A DNA stretch of 64,000 bases. It comes from Hydractinia symbiolongicarpus. Taxonomy: Eukaryota; Cnidaria; Hydrozoa; Anthoathecata; Hydractiniidae. Shown here in pieces: positions 46,817-56,929 of this stretch. A program made the position numbers and the translations under genes. The stretch lies in assembly GCF_029227915.1 (NCBI RefSeq), contig NC_079889.1:2666001-2730000 (forward strand). Reading direction: 5' to 3'. How positions within the stretch are numbered: the stretch's first letter is position 1; every line of letters begins with the position of its first letter. A model generated the notes under the pieces. It had not been told where the DNA came from, searched no databases, and was given only the letters and a program-made list of their open reading frames with translations.

Positions 46817-47880
46817 CTAGTGTTTGAATGTTGTATGCCACTTCTGAAAACAATTATTTTCTTTTGTAAAGTGCAAATAAACATCACATTGTGGAGCAGA
46901 ACACTTCGTGTAAACACGGACTTGCTTCTTCAACTCTGCGTAACAGACTTTACAATTTCGTTTCTCTTCGGTGAATACCGGCATATGTTCAGTGTTATAT
47001 CTCTTATCAATGGGAGCTTGGAAGTTATTGTAAACAGGAGGATCTGCATACTCTTCCATACTGGTTAGTTGCCTGATAACAGCCTCTCGAAAAACAAGCA
47101 AAAAACAAGTAAAATCTGGTAGAATGTTTGGAGTATCTGGATCATCATAACTCTTGGTATTCTTATGTGCTACTGGCTCCTTATTAGCTGGCTTCTTATT
47201 GGCTGGTTTCTTGTTAGCTGGCTTCTTTTTACCTTTTTTTGTAGAGGTATGTTTCTCGCAAATGTTTTCTTTGTTATCGCAGTCATCATCGGTTGACCCC
47301 AAATCAATAACCTGTTTTCGAGGACGGCGCGTGCGACGAGAAATTCTCGTACTGGGCTCATTAGTGACTGTGGCATGGTCAGGAACATTATTATTGGCAC
47401 AGAATGTTAGAGAAACAGCAGAATTTAGAGCAGTTACTTGACTTTCATTGTTCAACGTTTCAGTCGAGTTTGTGGACAGCGGCGGTGGCGGTGAAGAAGG
47501 AGGCGGTGATGAGCGACCGACAAGATTGCTTTCAACATCAGCATTTGGATCACTAAAAATAAAAGGAAGCAATCACCCTGAGAAAAGTCTTACCATCACC
47601 TTTTATTGAGACTGTTTAAAAGTAGACATCAAGTATGTTACATAAAATAATTACAAGACAGGTTCCAAGCGAGAAACGCATAAGCACAGAAAAAGGACGA
47701 TAAAGCACTTACTTTTCATCCCAATCCGAGTAGTAACCCAATAAAGCATTATCTATTCTTTCTTCTTCGTCACTACTGAGGCCCCCATGACATGAATCGA
47801 TGTCAGAATCATCAGTTTCAAGCATATAATTGACAGCATCTTCAAGAGAAATTCTCCTTGAGCTTCCAGCCTTCGCCATT
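46817..47880 (-). pseudogene. piggyBac transposase remnant lacking the DDE core
   Basis: Two exons on the minus strand. Exon 1 (47880 to 47713) encodes an acidic N-terminus (ISLEDAVNYML; TDDSDIDSC; ALLGYYSDWDE) typical of piggyBac transposases, but one extra T produces an in-frame TGA after residue 20 when read from the first ATG; a downstream ATG avoids it. Exon 2 (47552 to 46817) encodes a disordered Ser/Pro and Lys/Pro-rich stretch with three PANKK repeats, then passes straight to the C-terminal Cys-rich domain (CKVCYAEL ... CSAPQCDVYLH ... NNCFQKWHT). A normal transposase is roughly 550-600 residues; here about 300 remain and the catalytic aspartates are absent. What remains is a DNA-binding-type C-terminus, so a repressor-like role is conceivable but unproven. 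Confidence 0.82.
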
Positions 47881-48085
47881 TTGTTTTTTGAATGTTTGTG
47901 ATGTTGCTGGCCCGAATCTACAACTCACACGGAAACGAAAATACTTGAATCTGATTGGCTGATTCAAAAGCCGTATTTTGAGCTTTTATAGCCTGCGAGA
48001 CGACCAGTGGTTGTTTCACAATTCGATTTTGAAGTCATCAGTCCCACAGGACTGATTTTAGCTGGGGCGGTATAGAAAGAGTTAA

Positions 48086-50559
48086 TGTTCGCATAAATTC
48101 ATCGGCAGGATTTGCTACTAACTTCACACATGAGACATTGTAGTTAGATTGTGCTAATTATTTTTCTAAAAAGCTTAAGCAAATAGCATCAAGGTCTCTT
48201 CCCATAGAGCTGAAACATCTGACATGGTTTTTGCCATATATATGATGTACTCCTGTACTATTCTATGTACTACTAATATTTAAATTCGTTGCATTGGTGC
48301 GCCGAAGTTTTCATCGAGCACTTAACTAAGAGATATTAGTGCGATTGAAAATATTAATGTCATAAACTTTAATTCTACGCAATTTAGTGAGTTGTGGTTG
48401 CTTTTAAAATTCATGAAAATTGCTCCAACCTTGCGTTGGTAGTACATGTCGATTAGATATTATATTGATATTATATTGGCGTTAAGAAGACGGAGGGTAT
48501 TGTCTGAACGTTTATCGGATTTTTAAGTGAACGTGATAAAATGTAAATCTTGCGTAAACCAAGCGACTGCCAAGAATTTCATGCTTAGATGCTTCATCTT
48601 ATCTCTGGCTAAGTGTTTTCCGCTCTCCAATTTTGCTAGCAAGTCAGCAATTCACACAAGACAGCGTATTTTAAATCTTCTTTTTATTATTTTATTATTA
48701 TTTTTTTACCTTTGAGCATTCATTATTTATCACGTAATAAAAAATAATTCTCTAGTTCTTGTGTTCTCTCTATTTTCAGAACCATCAGTAAAAAGGTTTG
48801 GGCTAGCTTATGCCTGAATTTGTTGAAACAGGCTTTTACATGTTTCTTCAATTATATTTTTATGTCGGAAAATCATTCAGATAATTCTCTATACCATTAG
48901 GTTTAAGACCCGTTTCATCCATTATGCTCGAAAGTCTGATCAAGTAAAACATTAGTTTTGTTGAGTATGTCAAAATAACCCTTGAAAATGTTTGGCTGTA
49001 TCGGGTAGAATTAATCAATTAACCGTAATAGAGGTTAATTTTTTTAAAAAAATCTTAAATACTAGTTCCTACGCATCATTAAAATAAGTATTCTTGACCA
49101 TTATCTATCTTTTCTAAATGAATTATTTCTTTATCATTCAATCTAAAACAAAACAGAGACCGTAGCTGTTTTTTTTGGTGCAAATAAAAAATATTTTCCT
49201 TTTTTTTGATTGATGTTACTCGCTTTATTAAATGTTACTTGTTACTGTTATTGTTGCTGTGTTATTGTTTTTGTTGTTATTTTTGTTGTTGTTGTTGTTG
49301 TTGTTATTGTTGTTATTGTTGTTGTTGTTATTCATGTTAATAATTATTGTTTCAGTGGTGCGCATGTGAAGTCCAAACCTCCGAGTAAATTGAAAGCAAC
49401 CACTGACTAAACGTATTCGCTAATTAGCAGTAAAAAACTTATTCTTTGTTTTAAATTCCCGAAAAGTAGTTTCCAATATGCACAATCTCATCCTCAGAGC
49501 TTCAGAAAGCGGAAAAAAGCTCTGGGAAAGTGATTGTAAGAAGTGCATGATCTGGTAATGGCAAAGTTATATAGACCTTGTGAGATATTCTTAATTACGA
49601 GCGGTTTGTTGCATAACACAAAGACGTTGATTAATAAAAAAAAATAAAAAATTTCTTCTCCACCTGCCTCAATGTGAAAAAACCAATATAACCCGCGTAC
49701 GTAGTTGCTTAGAGATCTTTCTGTTGTTAAAAAATCTTCGAAAAGACTTTGTCATGTAATATGAATCACATGATGCGTACATTGCATCAAGACCAGGAAC
49801 TTGCTTTTTTTACGATTTCTATAGAGACGTTTAAAGACGTTATTAACTAAATACAAAAAAGAAAAACCACAAAAAATGCAAAAATGCAAAAAAACACTGT
49901 ACACAATTCTTTAATAATTAGACTTGTTATTAAAGTAATCAAAAATAGTTTCGTAAGGAAGAAAATATGTTATTCACATAAAACGACAGACAATAACAGG
50001 AATCGTTGGTGAAAAGGTAAAAAAAAGTTTTTGTACAGATTATTTTCAATAAGGGGGATAAAAACTTCAACGTCATTTTTCCTTTATTTTCTTAATGTAT
50101 GGACAAAAGCATCAAATTGTCAATACTCCGTAGCCGGAAAGATGCAACATCATCACTTTTGCACAAGTGTAAACCAGGTGGGCTCTGTTTGAATCTTAAC
50201 AGTCACAATTTGTGGTATACCTACACAACAAAATAATCCACGTTGGGGCCCACCACGGTTCTGGAACTTTGGGAAAACGGTCATGCTGACATTAGCAAAA
50301 ACATTAATACATTTTAAGAGTGTGAATGAAACTAAACGCCAAAAGATCTGAACACCAACAAGCGAACTCCATCAAGTTCAAAATGTGTGTATCTAGCATA
50401 AAAACATAGCCTGTACAATTACTTGAAGGAAGGAACTTTGAAGATACCTGTCTTGTTTGAACATATTTTGAGACGGTTTTCAGCTATTTATATAATCGGC
50501 AACAATTTTCAGCTATTTATAGCAGATTCGATGAATGGAAATTAGTTTTTAGGAATTAG
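48086..50559. other. 2.5 kb intergenic region, no gene recognised
   Basis: AT-rich sequence with a (TTG/TTA)n microsatellite at 49213-49335 and no recognisable coding region. An exon-like ORF end at 49356-49410 follows a possible acceptor, but its reading frame does not continue any known gene. Confidence 0.5.
49213..49335 (+). repeat. (TTG/TTA)n microsatellite
   Basis: Imperfect run of GTT with interspersed ATT triplets, about 120 bp. The valine-rich ORF crossing it is an artefact of the triplet repeat. Confidence 0.85.
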
Positions 50560-51505
50560 TTGAAAATTTGAGAAGTGGAAGAAAGGACTAGAAGAGAAAG
50601 GGCTAAGGGTGAGCACAGCAAAGTCTAAAGTCATGATTAGTAGCATTGCAGCCAAGTGTGATCTTGTAGCTGGAAAGTGGCCTTGTGGAGTTTGCAGGAA
50701 AGGGTTGCTACTAACTCAATTTTTTGTCAGACATGCAAGCATTGAGTACATAAGAAGCGCAGTAGTATTTGTGGAAGGTTAAGAGCTGACATTCAGTTTG
50801 TATGCAAGCGTTGCAAAGGTGAGATTATAGAGAATAAAGAATTTCCAGATTCAATAAAGTACAACAGTGGCTCTTTAGAGATAGTTGAGAACTTCTGTTA
50901 TTTAGGTGATATGTTGGGCAGTGAGGGGGGTGTTGGAAGAAGTGTTACTTGCAGGATAGGTTCTGCTTGGAAAAATTCAGAGAGTTACTTCCTTTGTTGA
51001 CTAGCAAAGTCAATTGAGTTAAAATGTAGGTTGTATGAGGCCTGTGTAAGAAGTGTTATGTTGTACGGTAGTGAGACATGGGCAGTGAAGCAGGAAGTTC
51101 TTGACCGTTTAGAAAGGAATGATATGAGAATGGTTAGGTGGATGTGTAAAGCCAGTCTGAGAGACGGAAGAGTTCAGATGAGCTAAGAAGCAGGCTAAGT
51201 CTCCGAAGAATTAAAGATGTTATCCAGATAAGAAGATTGAATTGGTTGGGGCACATGGAAAGAATGGAGGGGGATAATTGGGTAAGAAAGTGTAGACACT
51301 TGATAGTTCCTGGGGAAAAGCCCATAGGCAGACCGAGAAAGACTTGGCAGGAGGTTACAAGGACAGACTTGATACAGAGGAAGTTGAGTTTAGATCTAAC
51401 ACAGTCTAGATCAGATTGGAAGAGGGTCGTTAATATACCCCTCCAACCCATGCTAGCATGGAAAACGGACGTTAATCTCAGAATGATGAATGATGATGAT
51501 GAGGG
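50560..51505 (+). pseudogene. Decayed non-LTR retrotransposon (LINE) 3' end
   Basis: Translated pieces in shifting frames match the C-terminal part of LINE reverse transcriptase polyproteins: AKSKVMIS, a zinc-knuckle start (KWPCGVCRKG), CYLGDMLGSEGGV, RLYEACVRSVMLYGSETWAV, then LNWLGHMERMEGDNWV and GRPRKTWQEV. Several frameshifts and stops break it. The fragment ends in CCAACCCATGCTAGCATGG and an (ATG)n-type tail (51484-51503), the usual 3' end of such elements. It is 5'-truncated, as LINE copies often are. Confidence 0.85.
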
Positions 51506-52445
51506 TCGTAAAGATTGAACATCCTGAAGCTTTCTTACGCATATGTGTCAAGTGTCAATCCCGGATATTCAATATTGGAACTTTCCTATTTTCTCCCCTT
51601 TCCCCAGCCTCAATGTTGTAGAGGCCGTTGAAGAAACCAAAAAAACACACTGGGTTAGAGATAAAGAATGAGCTTTATTTGAAAAAGGTTCCATTTATTT
51701 ATCATTAATATACATTGTAGATAAATTCTGCTTTATAAATGTGCCATTATATGTCTAGAGTTGTGGATAAAACTATAGTATATAATAGGATAGAGGAATT
51801 CACTTTAATTCCCAGATGTCAAAAAAAGTTTTTCTAATGTGCTACTACTCTTCTATATTAATCGTTGCTTGTTTTTTCTTATAAACAAAACAAAACTTGT
51901 TTATTTTGAAGCATAGTTAATTACACTGCTAACTTACTTTATGTAAAAGAATCTTTTGCTTTTTTAATTTTTTGCGCGAAAATAAAAAAGGAACGATTTA
52001 ATTGGTTCAAGATCATGTGATTGTTCATATAACCCAATGAAAAATTTTAATTCCCATAATGTTGCGAAGAAAAAAACACGATGGTTTTTATTTTGTTTTC
52101 TTTTTTAATTTACAAAAACAAAACTTAATTTAGAGAGTTTATCTTTTTATAACCAAGCTTACAAGATTAAATGATGAATAAAAATGTTAATAAAATGGAA
52201 TTAATTAATTAAATAGGAAAAGTGTTAGTTTTTATCGCATAAAATTTATTGATGGCGAATTTAAAAGTAAAACACAGCGAAGAATATGTAGAACAACATT
52301 TACTGACGTAATATTTGTAAGTGAACACACTGCTTTTGTGTTTTGCCTTTCCTAACCTAGTTAACTATGTTTTCTTCAAGGAAATCAAAATTAATGCTAC
52401 GAATTTTGAGTGGTAACAAAGATCTTCTAACCTCGCAAAAAAAGG

Positions 52446-52717
52446 GTTATTATTATTATTATTATTATTCCGAATATTTATACATGATATAGCCACTTCA
52501 ATTTTGGAAACACTGTTATCAATGTGGGTTTCTGTGTTCAGAATGTATAGATTTAGTATACACCGGTAATACCTACCCAATTCCCCTCACATGGCATTGG
52601 TTGATCCGTAGCTGTGGTAAAGGCACTTGCTAAACATGCCCGCGCTGTGAACTGAACCACGAACCTTGTGATTGTGACTAAGAAGGGAACTCCATAACCA
52701 CAAGGCCACGCGCCGAC
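52446..52717 (-). mobile_element. tRNA-derived SINE, family B, with (AAT)n tail
   Basis: On the minus strand it begins GTCGGCGCGTGGCCTTGTGG, with an A-box-like TGGCCTTGTGGTTATGGAG and a B-box-like GGTTCGTGGTTC, and ends in an (AAT)n tail (plus strand 52446-52469). Its body shares CCATGTGAGGG(A/G)AATTGGG with family A (plus strand 20127-20147), so the two families share a core behind different tRNA-like heads. Confidence 0.8.
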
Positions 52718-52782
52718 TTTCCGTTCTTTGGTACATCAACTAACCTTTTAGAGGATATGAGCATATTTTTAAGACTAATTCA

Positions 52783-52935
52783 TCTTATATAGAGTGATGC
52801 ATCTTAGAAAGACTGATGCATCTAAGATAGACTCATTTATATTAGATAGACTGATGCATCTTAGATAGAGTGATGCATATTAGATAGAATGATTTAAAGT
52901 ATAAAGGAATGATGCATATTAGATAGACTGCTTAA
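52783..52935 (+). repeat. 18-bp GATGCAT minisatellite
   Basis: About eight degenerate copies of TTAGATAGACTGATGCAT, with length variation between 14 and 24 bp. Confidence 0.8.
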
Positions 52936-53654
52936 GCAATTTTTAATAAAATTTAAAAAATTTACTAATTTCAGTTCATATTGGTTATGTTATTACTAAG
53001 GGACTGCAAAGAACATCGTATTTATTAGTTCTATTTGCGTATCATGCAATGTCTTAACTAAACAACCGTCTATTTCGAAGAATAACAGGATAATTGATGT
53101 TATTCTCATTCCCAGACTCTCCTTGGACGTGAGCCGTTCCTATAAAGCGGTTAGCTATCAAACTCATAAAAAATCAAAACTGTTTTGGAAATAATGTTGT
53201 TTAATTACACGAACAATAAATGTTTTTAGCTTTTTGACTTTGGAAATAAGAATTTTATATAATTGATAATGATTAATGGACAGTAGCTGAAACGTTTTTC
53301 ATTTGAAAATAAAATTTTGAAAAAAAGTTTATAAAATATAATCTTTTGATTAAAATTTTGCGCACAGCCACACTCTTACTAGAAGCAAACTTATTTGTGA
53401 AGTCAAAAATCTAACAACATATTTTGTGTCTTTTTAAATTGACGATTGATCGTGCAATATCGCAAAATGTTTTTTATTTAAAGAAACTTTCTAGATGTGT
53501 TCCGGCATAAAATTAATTGAAGGATAACAAAAACATTGATACATTATAACACATACTTCTTTGTTGTTTATAACTTTCATATCTGGTAAAACAAAAATTT
53601 TAGAACGAAGTATATCAGAGCACTAAGAAGACTTTTTCCACTCTATGGTAACTG

Positions 53655-53680
53655 TCGTGTGTGTGTGTGTGTATATATAT
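53655..53680 (+). repeat. (GT)n(AT)n microsatellite
   Basis: GTGTGTGTGTGTGT followed by ATATATAT; a simple dinucleotide run. Confidence 0.85.
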
Positions 53681-54048
53681 TAGTTCTCCAAAGCTTGTTG
53701 AATAGTATAATATTAGCACCTGGTATAAATGGTGTTTACTGATACAAACCAACAATTCAACAATTTTTTGTCACCATTTTTTCAACCAATGTCTATAATT
53801 TGCTAAATTTTTCAAAAAAATATTTTTTGCATTAGCCATTTCAATTTTTTCAGATTTAGTAAATTAGTCAAATAGTTTAACGTGGCATGTGCTGCATTAT
53901 TACACGGTGATTGATGTTTTTTTAGATCATAATATCCTGTCTGAGGTTTAAGTTAAGTTTGTGTATTTTGCAGACTCAAATATTACTTGCTATTTGGTTG
54001 AAAAAAAATGTGAATAGATCTTAAAGTCCTAAACGAGTCTATTGTTTA

Positions 54049-54089
54049 ATTTAGTGCGACTAGAAATTATATTATTGGTCGCACTAAAT
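54049..54089. repeat. 41-bp palindrome
   Basis: ATTTAGTGCGAC (54049-54060) and its perfect reverse complement GTCGCACTAAAT (54078-54089) enclose a 17-bp AT-rich loop. Possibly a minimal MITE; no clear target duplication. Confidence 0.7.
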
Positions 54090-55245
54090 CACTATACAAA
54101 TCTCAGTAAATTAAGAGTGTAGGCTTTTTTATCGCATGTTATATTTCGAAATTAATTGTGAGCTAGCTTCATATCACTAGTTAATAATTTATACGAGAAC
54201 TCAGCACGCTATCTTTATAAACGGAGGAAAAGACCCGCAGTTGTTTGTATGTTTTGTTATACGGACTCCACAAGAATTTGGTGAAATTTCGAAATTAGGT
54301 TTAAACATTCTATAATGAAGAAGAAGGAGAAGAATTTTTTCTGTTGAACGCATAGTATTCGCTTTCGCAAAGCAAAACGTAATAATTACATAACTATATT
54401 TATTTTACAATTTTTATTTGTGATACTATTTTATACTTATATCATATCTATCTGCAATATTTGTATTGGGTGCTGGGAATATAATAAAGTGATTCCCGGG
54501 GTATTATGTATGATAAGAAAACCCAGGGAATATTATGGGTTTGTGTTAGGCCGTTGTTATTATGCATAACAATCGGTTGCTATGAATAATTCCCCAACTT
54601 ATCACAATCCCCATATCGTGTCCATGTCCATGCTGAGCAGTTTATAAAATCCAGTTTTCACTGTTTTATCAAATTTACTGCAATAAAATAAATACAAACA
54701 CTGTAAAGTGTTAGATTTCTTGAATTTAAATGCAAACTTTTGTACCTAGAGAACAATATTAATACCGGTTGGTGTCAAAGTTTTTGAAACATTATTTTGT
54801 TGTGTTTAATAGGTTGTGAATATCAAGGAAGAAAGCGTTGAATGTTTAGTGTTGAATCTTAAGCTTTGCGGGATATTAGTAACTCCTCTCTGTTTAAAAG
54901 AAGTAGGCGAGTGGTGTAAGTAGCTTGTTCTAGGTCGTTGAAAGTAGTTGACTCATTTTTATTTATGTTTTGTATTTTTTTCTAAAAAGTCTGTTTCGTG
55001 GTAACACATTCTCGCCATATTTGTAACTGTGTTACAATCTCTTCCGACAAAAGTTTATCGTGTAAACAAGAAGTGAATTTCGAAAAGTTGGAACAAGTTG
55101 GAAGCTGGTGTTGACGCTTTATGTAAATACAAAATAGAAATCAAGTAAAGAGAAACAGTTGTTTCACTCTGGAAAGAAAGAAAAGATAGTTTTAATAAAT
55201 AAATAGAAACAAGAATATATATATCTACGGGAATTTTTATTGTTA

Positions 55246-55697
55246 TCTTCTTCTTCTTCTTCTTCTTCTTCTTCTTCTTCTTCTTCTTCTTCTTCTTCTT
55301 CTTCTTCTTCTTCTTCTTCTTCTTCTTCTTCTTCTTCTTCTTCTTCTTCTTCTTCTTCTTCTTCTTCTTCTTCTTCTTCTTCTTCTTCTTCTTCTTCTTC
55401 TTCTTCTTCTTCTTCTTCTTCTTCTTCTTCTTCTTCTTCTTCTTCTTCTTCTTCTTCTTCTTCTTCTTCTTCTTCTTCTTCTTCTTCTTCTTCTTCTTCT
55501 TCTTCTTCTTCTTCTTCTTCTTCTTCTTCTTCTTCTTCTTCTTCTTCTTCTTCTTCTTCTTCTTCTTCTTCTTCTTCTTCTTCTTCTTCTTCTTCTTCTT
55601 CTTCTTCTTCTTCTTCTTCTTCTTCTTCTTCTTCATCTTCTTCTTCTTTTCCTTCTTCTTCTTCTTTTTCTTCTTCTTCTTCTTGTTGTTCTTCCTC
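55246..55697 (+). repeat. Long pure TTC (GAA on the other strand) microsatellite
   Basis: From 55246 to 55634 the sequence is uninterrupted TTC, about 130 triplets; an impure part continues to 55697. The tract ends about 55 bp before the acceptor (55752-55754) of the GPCR coding exon, so it probably lies in the last 5' UTR intron and is transcribed as UUC. Poly-Ser and poly-Lys reading frames over it are artefacts. Confidence 0.97.
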
Positions 55698-55783
55698 TTC
55701 CTTAAAAAGTTTAAAGTTTTTTTCCTAATACAAATTTATATTTTTTTTATTTAGGTAGATATATAAAAGTCATCATTCTCAAC

Positions 55784-56929
55784 ATGCACAATGACACCGC
55801 CGTTAGAGTTAGCACTATGCCACCACCATCATCTGCGCCACACATCGCAGAATGGTTTAAAGTACTCATCTTCATCGCGTTGACATTTACCTTTTTTGTC
55901 GGCACAGTCGGCAACATACTAGTGGTTCATATCATACGAAAACGTAAACAAAAACGCAGTATACATCTATTGACTTTAAATTTAGCTGCATCCGATTTAA
56001 TTGTTTTATTGATTTATCTTCCAATGCAGATGTACACAATCCATACAGAATTGGAATGGCATTTTGGAAAATCATTATGCCGAGTTTCGTATTCAGTGAA
56101 TTCATGCTCAGTGAATGCTTCCATCGGTACGTTAGTCGCTATAACTCGGGATCGATACGTTGCAGTTATGGATCCTATAGTCGCTCATAAACGTGCGACA
56201 ACTTTTATTAAATATTGGATTATCATAATATGGTCGTTTTCGGTTATTATAACTGTACCATTAACAGCCGTCGTAGACGCTAAAGTTCATCACACAATGA
56301 TGATTTGTACGGAGTATTGGCCAAATCCTAACTATGAAAATATATATTGGATATCAGTGTTTGTGCTGCAGTTCGTTCTACCTCTCATTTTTATTGCAGC
56401 GTCTTACGCTATCATTTTAGTTCAATTGCAAAAAGCCCAAACCCCAAATGAACTTGTATGTTTGAATAACAACAATGAAGACCGTAATTTTGCTTCCAGT
56501 CGTCGGATAACGAAACGAAAGAAGCAACAAAGCAGAAGATTAAAAATGTCTGTCGTTCTCGTTGTCGCTTATGCGATATGTGTCCTTCCACAACACTCGG
56601 TATTCTTCGCTACAACATATGGAAATCTCGGTACAAAATCGTACGGAATTTTAATTTTTATCACGTCAAATTTTCTTATGCTGCTTAATAGTGCACTCAA
56701 TCCAGTCATTTATGGGACATTAAATGACGAAATGAAGAGGGGATTCTTAAAAATGTTATGCTGTGAGAAATACAGTTTACTCGAATCCTTTCGGAGTAGT
56801 TTTCAAAGATTGAGGCTACGAAAACGAACGACAACGACCGAAAGTAACACGACAAATACAAGTTTATCACCAAGAAAAACATCGGTTCAATTCGATATAA
56901 CGCCAGTAACAAGAATTGATAATTTATAA
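55784..56929 (+). CDS. Class A (rhodopsin-like) GPCR, probably a peptide receptor, 381 aa
   Basis: Seven-helix plasma-membrane receptor coupling to G proteins, encoded by a single coding exon. TM1 (about 24-50) has GN at 43-44, TM2 has NLAASD with its Asp at 71, and TM3 ends in DRY at 123-125. Cys 99 and Cys 175 form the usual disulfide. TM4 has Trp 150, TM5 has Pro 200, and TM6 has CVLP instead of the common CWxP (residues 266-269). TM7 has NPVIY at 306-310, followed by helix 8 with a Cys pair (326-327) likely palmitoylated. N3 is a glycosylation sequon. The tail is Ser/Thr/Arg-rich with phosphorylation-like sites. The first loop EWHFGKSLC resembles neuropeptide receptors (tachykinin/NPY/RFamide group), so a peptide ligand is inferred, not shown. 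ATG 55784 is chosen because it follows an acceptor at 55754 and leaves a normal N-terminus. Confidence 0.93.
   Translation: MHNDTAVRVSTMPPPSSAPHIAEWFKVLIFIALTFTFFVGTVGNILVVHIIRKRKQKRSIHLLTLNLAASDLIVLLIYLPMQMYTIHTELEWHFGKSLCRVSYSVNSCSVNASIGTLVAITRDRYVAVMDPIVAHKRATTFIKYWIIIIWSFSVIITVPLTAVVDAKVHHTMMICTEYWPNPNYENIYWISVFVLQFVLPLIFIAASYAIILVQLQKAQTPNELVCLNNNNEDRNFASSRRITKRKKQQSRRLKMSVVLVVAYAICVLPQHSVFFATTYGNLGTKSYGILIFITSNFLMLLNSALNPVIYGTLNDEMKRGFLKMLCCEKYSLLESFRSSFQRLRLRKRTTTTESNTTNTSLSPRKTSVQFDITPVTRIDNL

Larger units (their letters stand above)
45577..48085. mobile_element. piggyBac-family element, non-autonomous (2501 bp plus TTAA duplications)
   Basis: TTAA at 45577-45580 and at 48082-48085 flank an element with perfect 13-bp inverted ends CTCTTTCTATACC (45581-45593; complement at 48069-48081). 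The TTAA duplication is the hallmark of piggyBac. Near the right end is a subterminal hairpin ATCAGTCC-CACA-GGACTGAT (48037-48056). Inside are a minus-strand transposase remnant (46817-47880) and a 382-bp tandem repeat (45660-46720). The catalytic core is missing, so movement would need a transposase in trans. Confidence 0.92.
51506..55245. other. 3.7 kb intergenic region with small repeats
   Basis: No gene recognised. Holds a SINE on the minus strand (52446-52717), an 18-bp minisatellite (52783-52935), a GT/AT microsatellite (53655-53680) and a small palindrome (54049-54089), listed separately. Any promoter or 5' UTR exon of the GPCR gene should lie towards the end. Confidence 0.5.

Noticed and set aside
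49356-49388. Possible final exon of the PAN/LamG gene after a TTTCAG acceptor
   Set aside because: Would need a 4.5 kb intron containing the piggyBac element; the exon at 45415-45492 has a better pyrimidine tract, fits the phase and is followed by AATAAA.
55055-55728. Poly-Lys (193 aa) and poly-Ser (162 aa) reading frames
   Set aside because: Pure translations of the TTC/GAA microsatellite, not genes.
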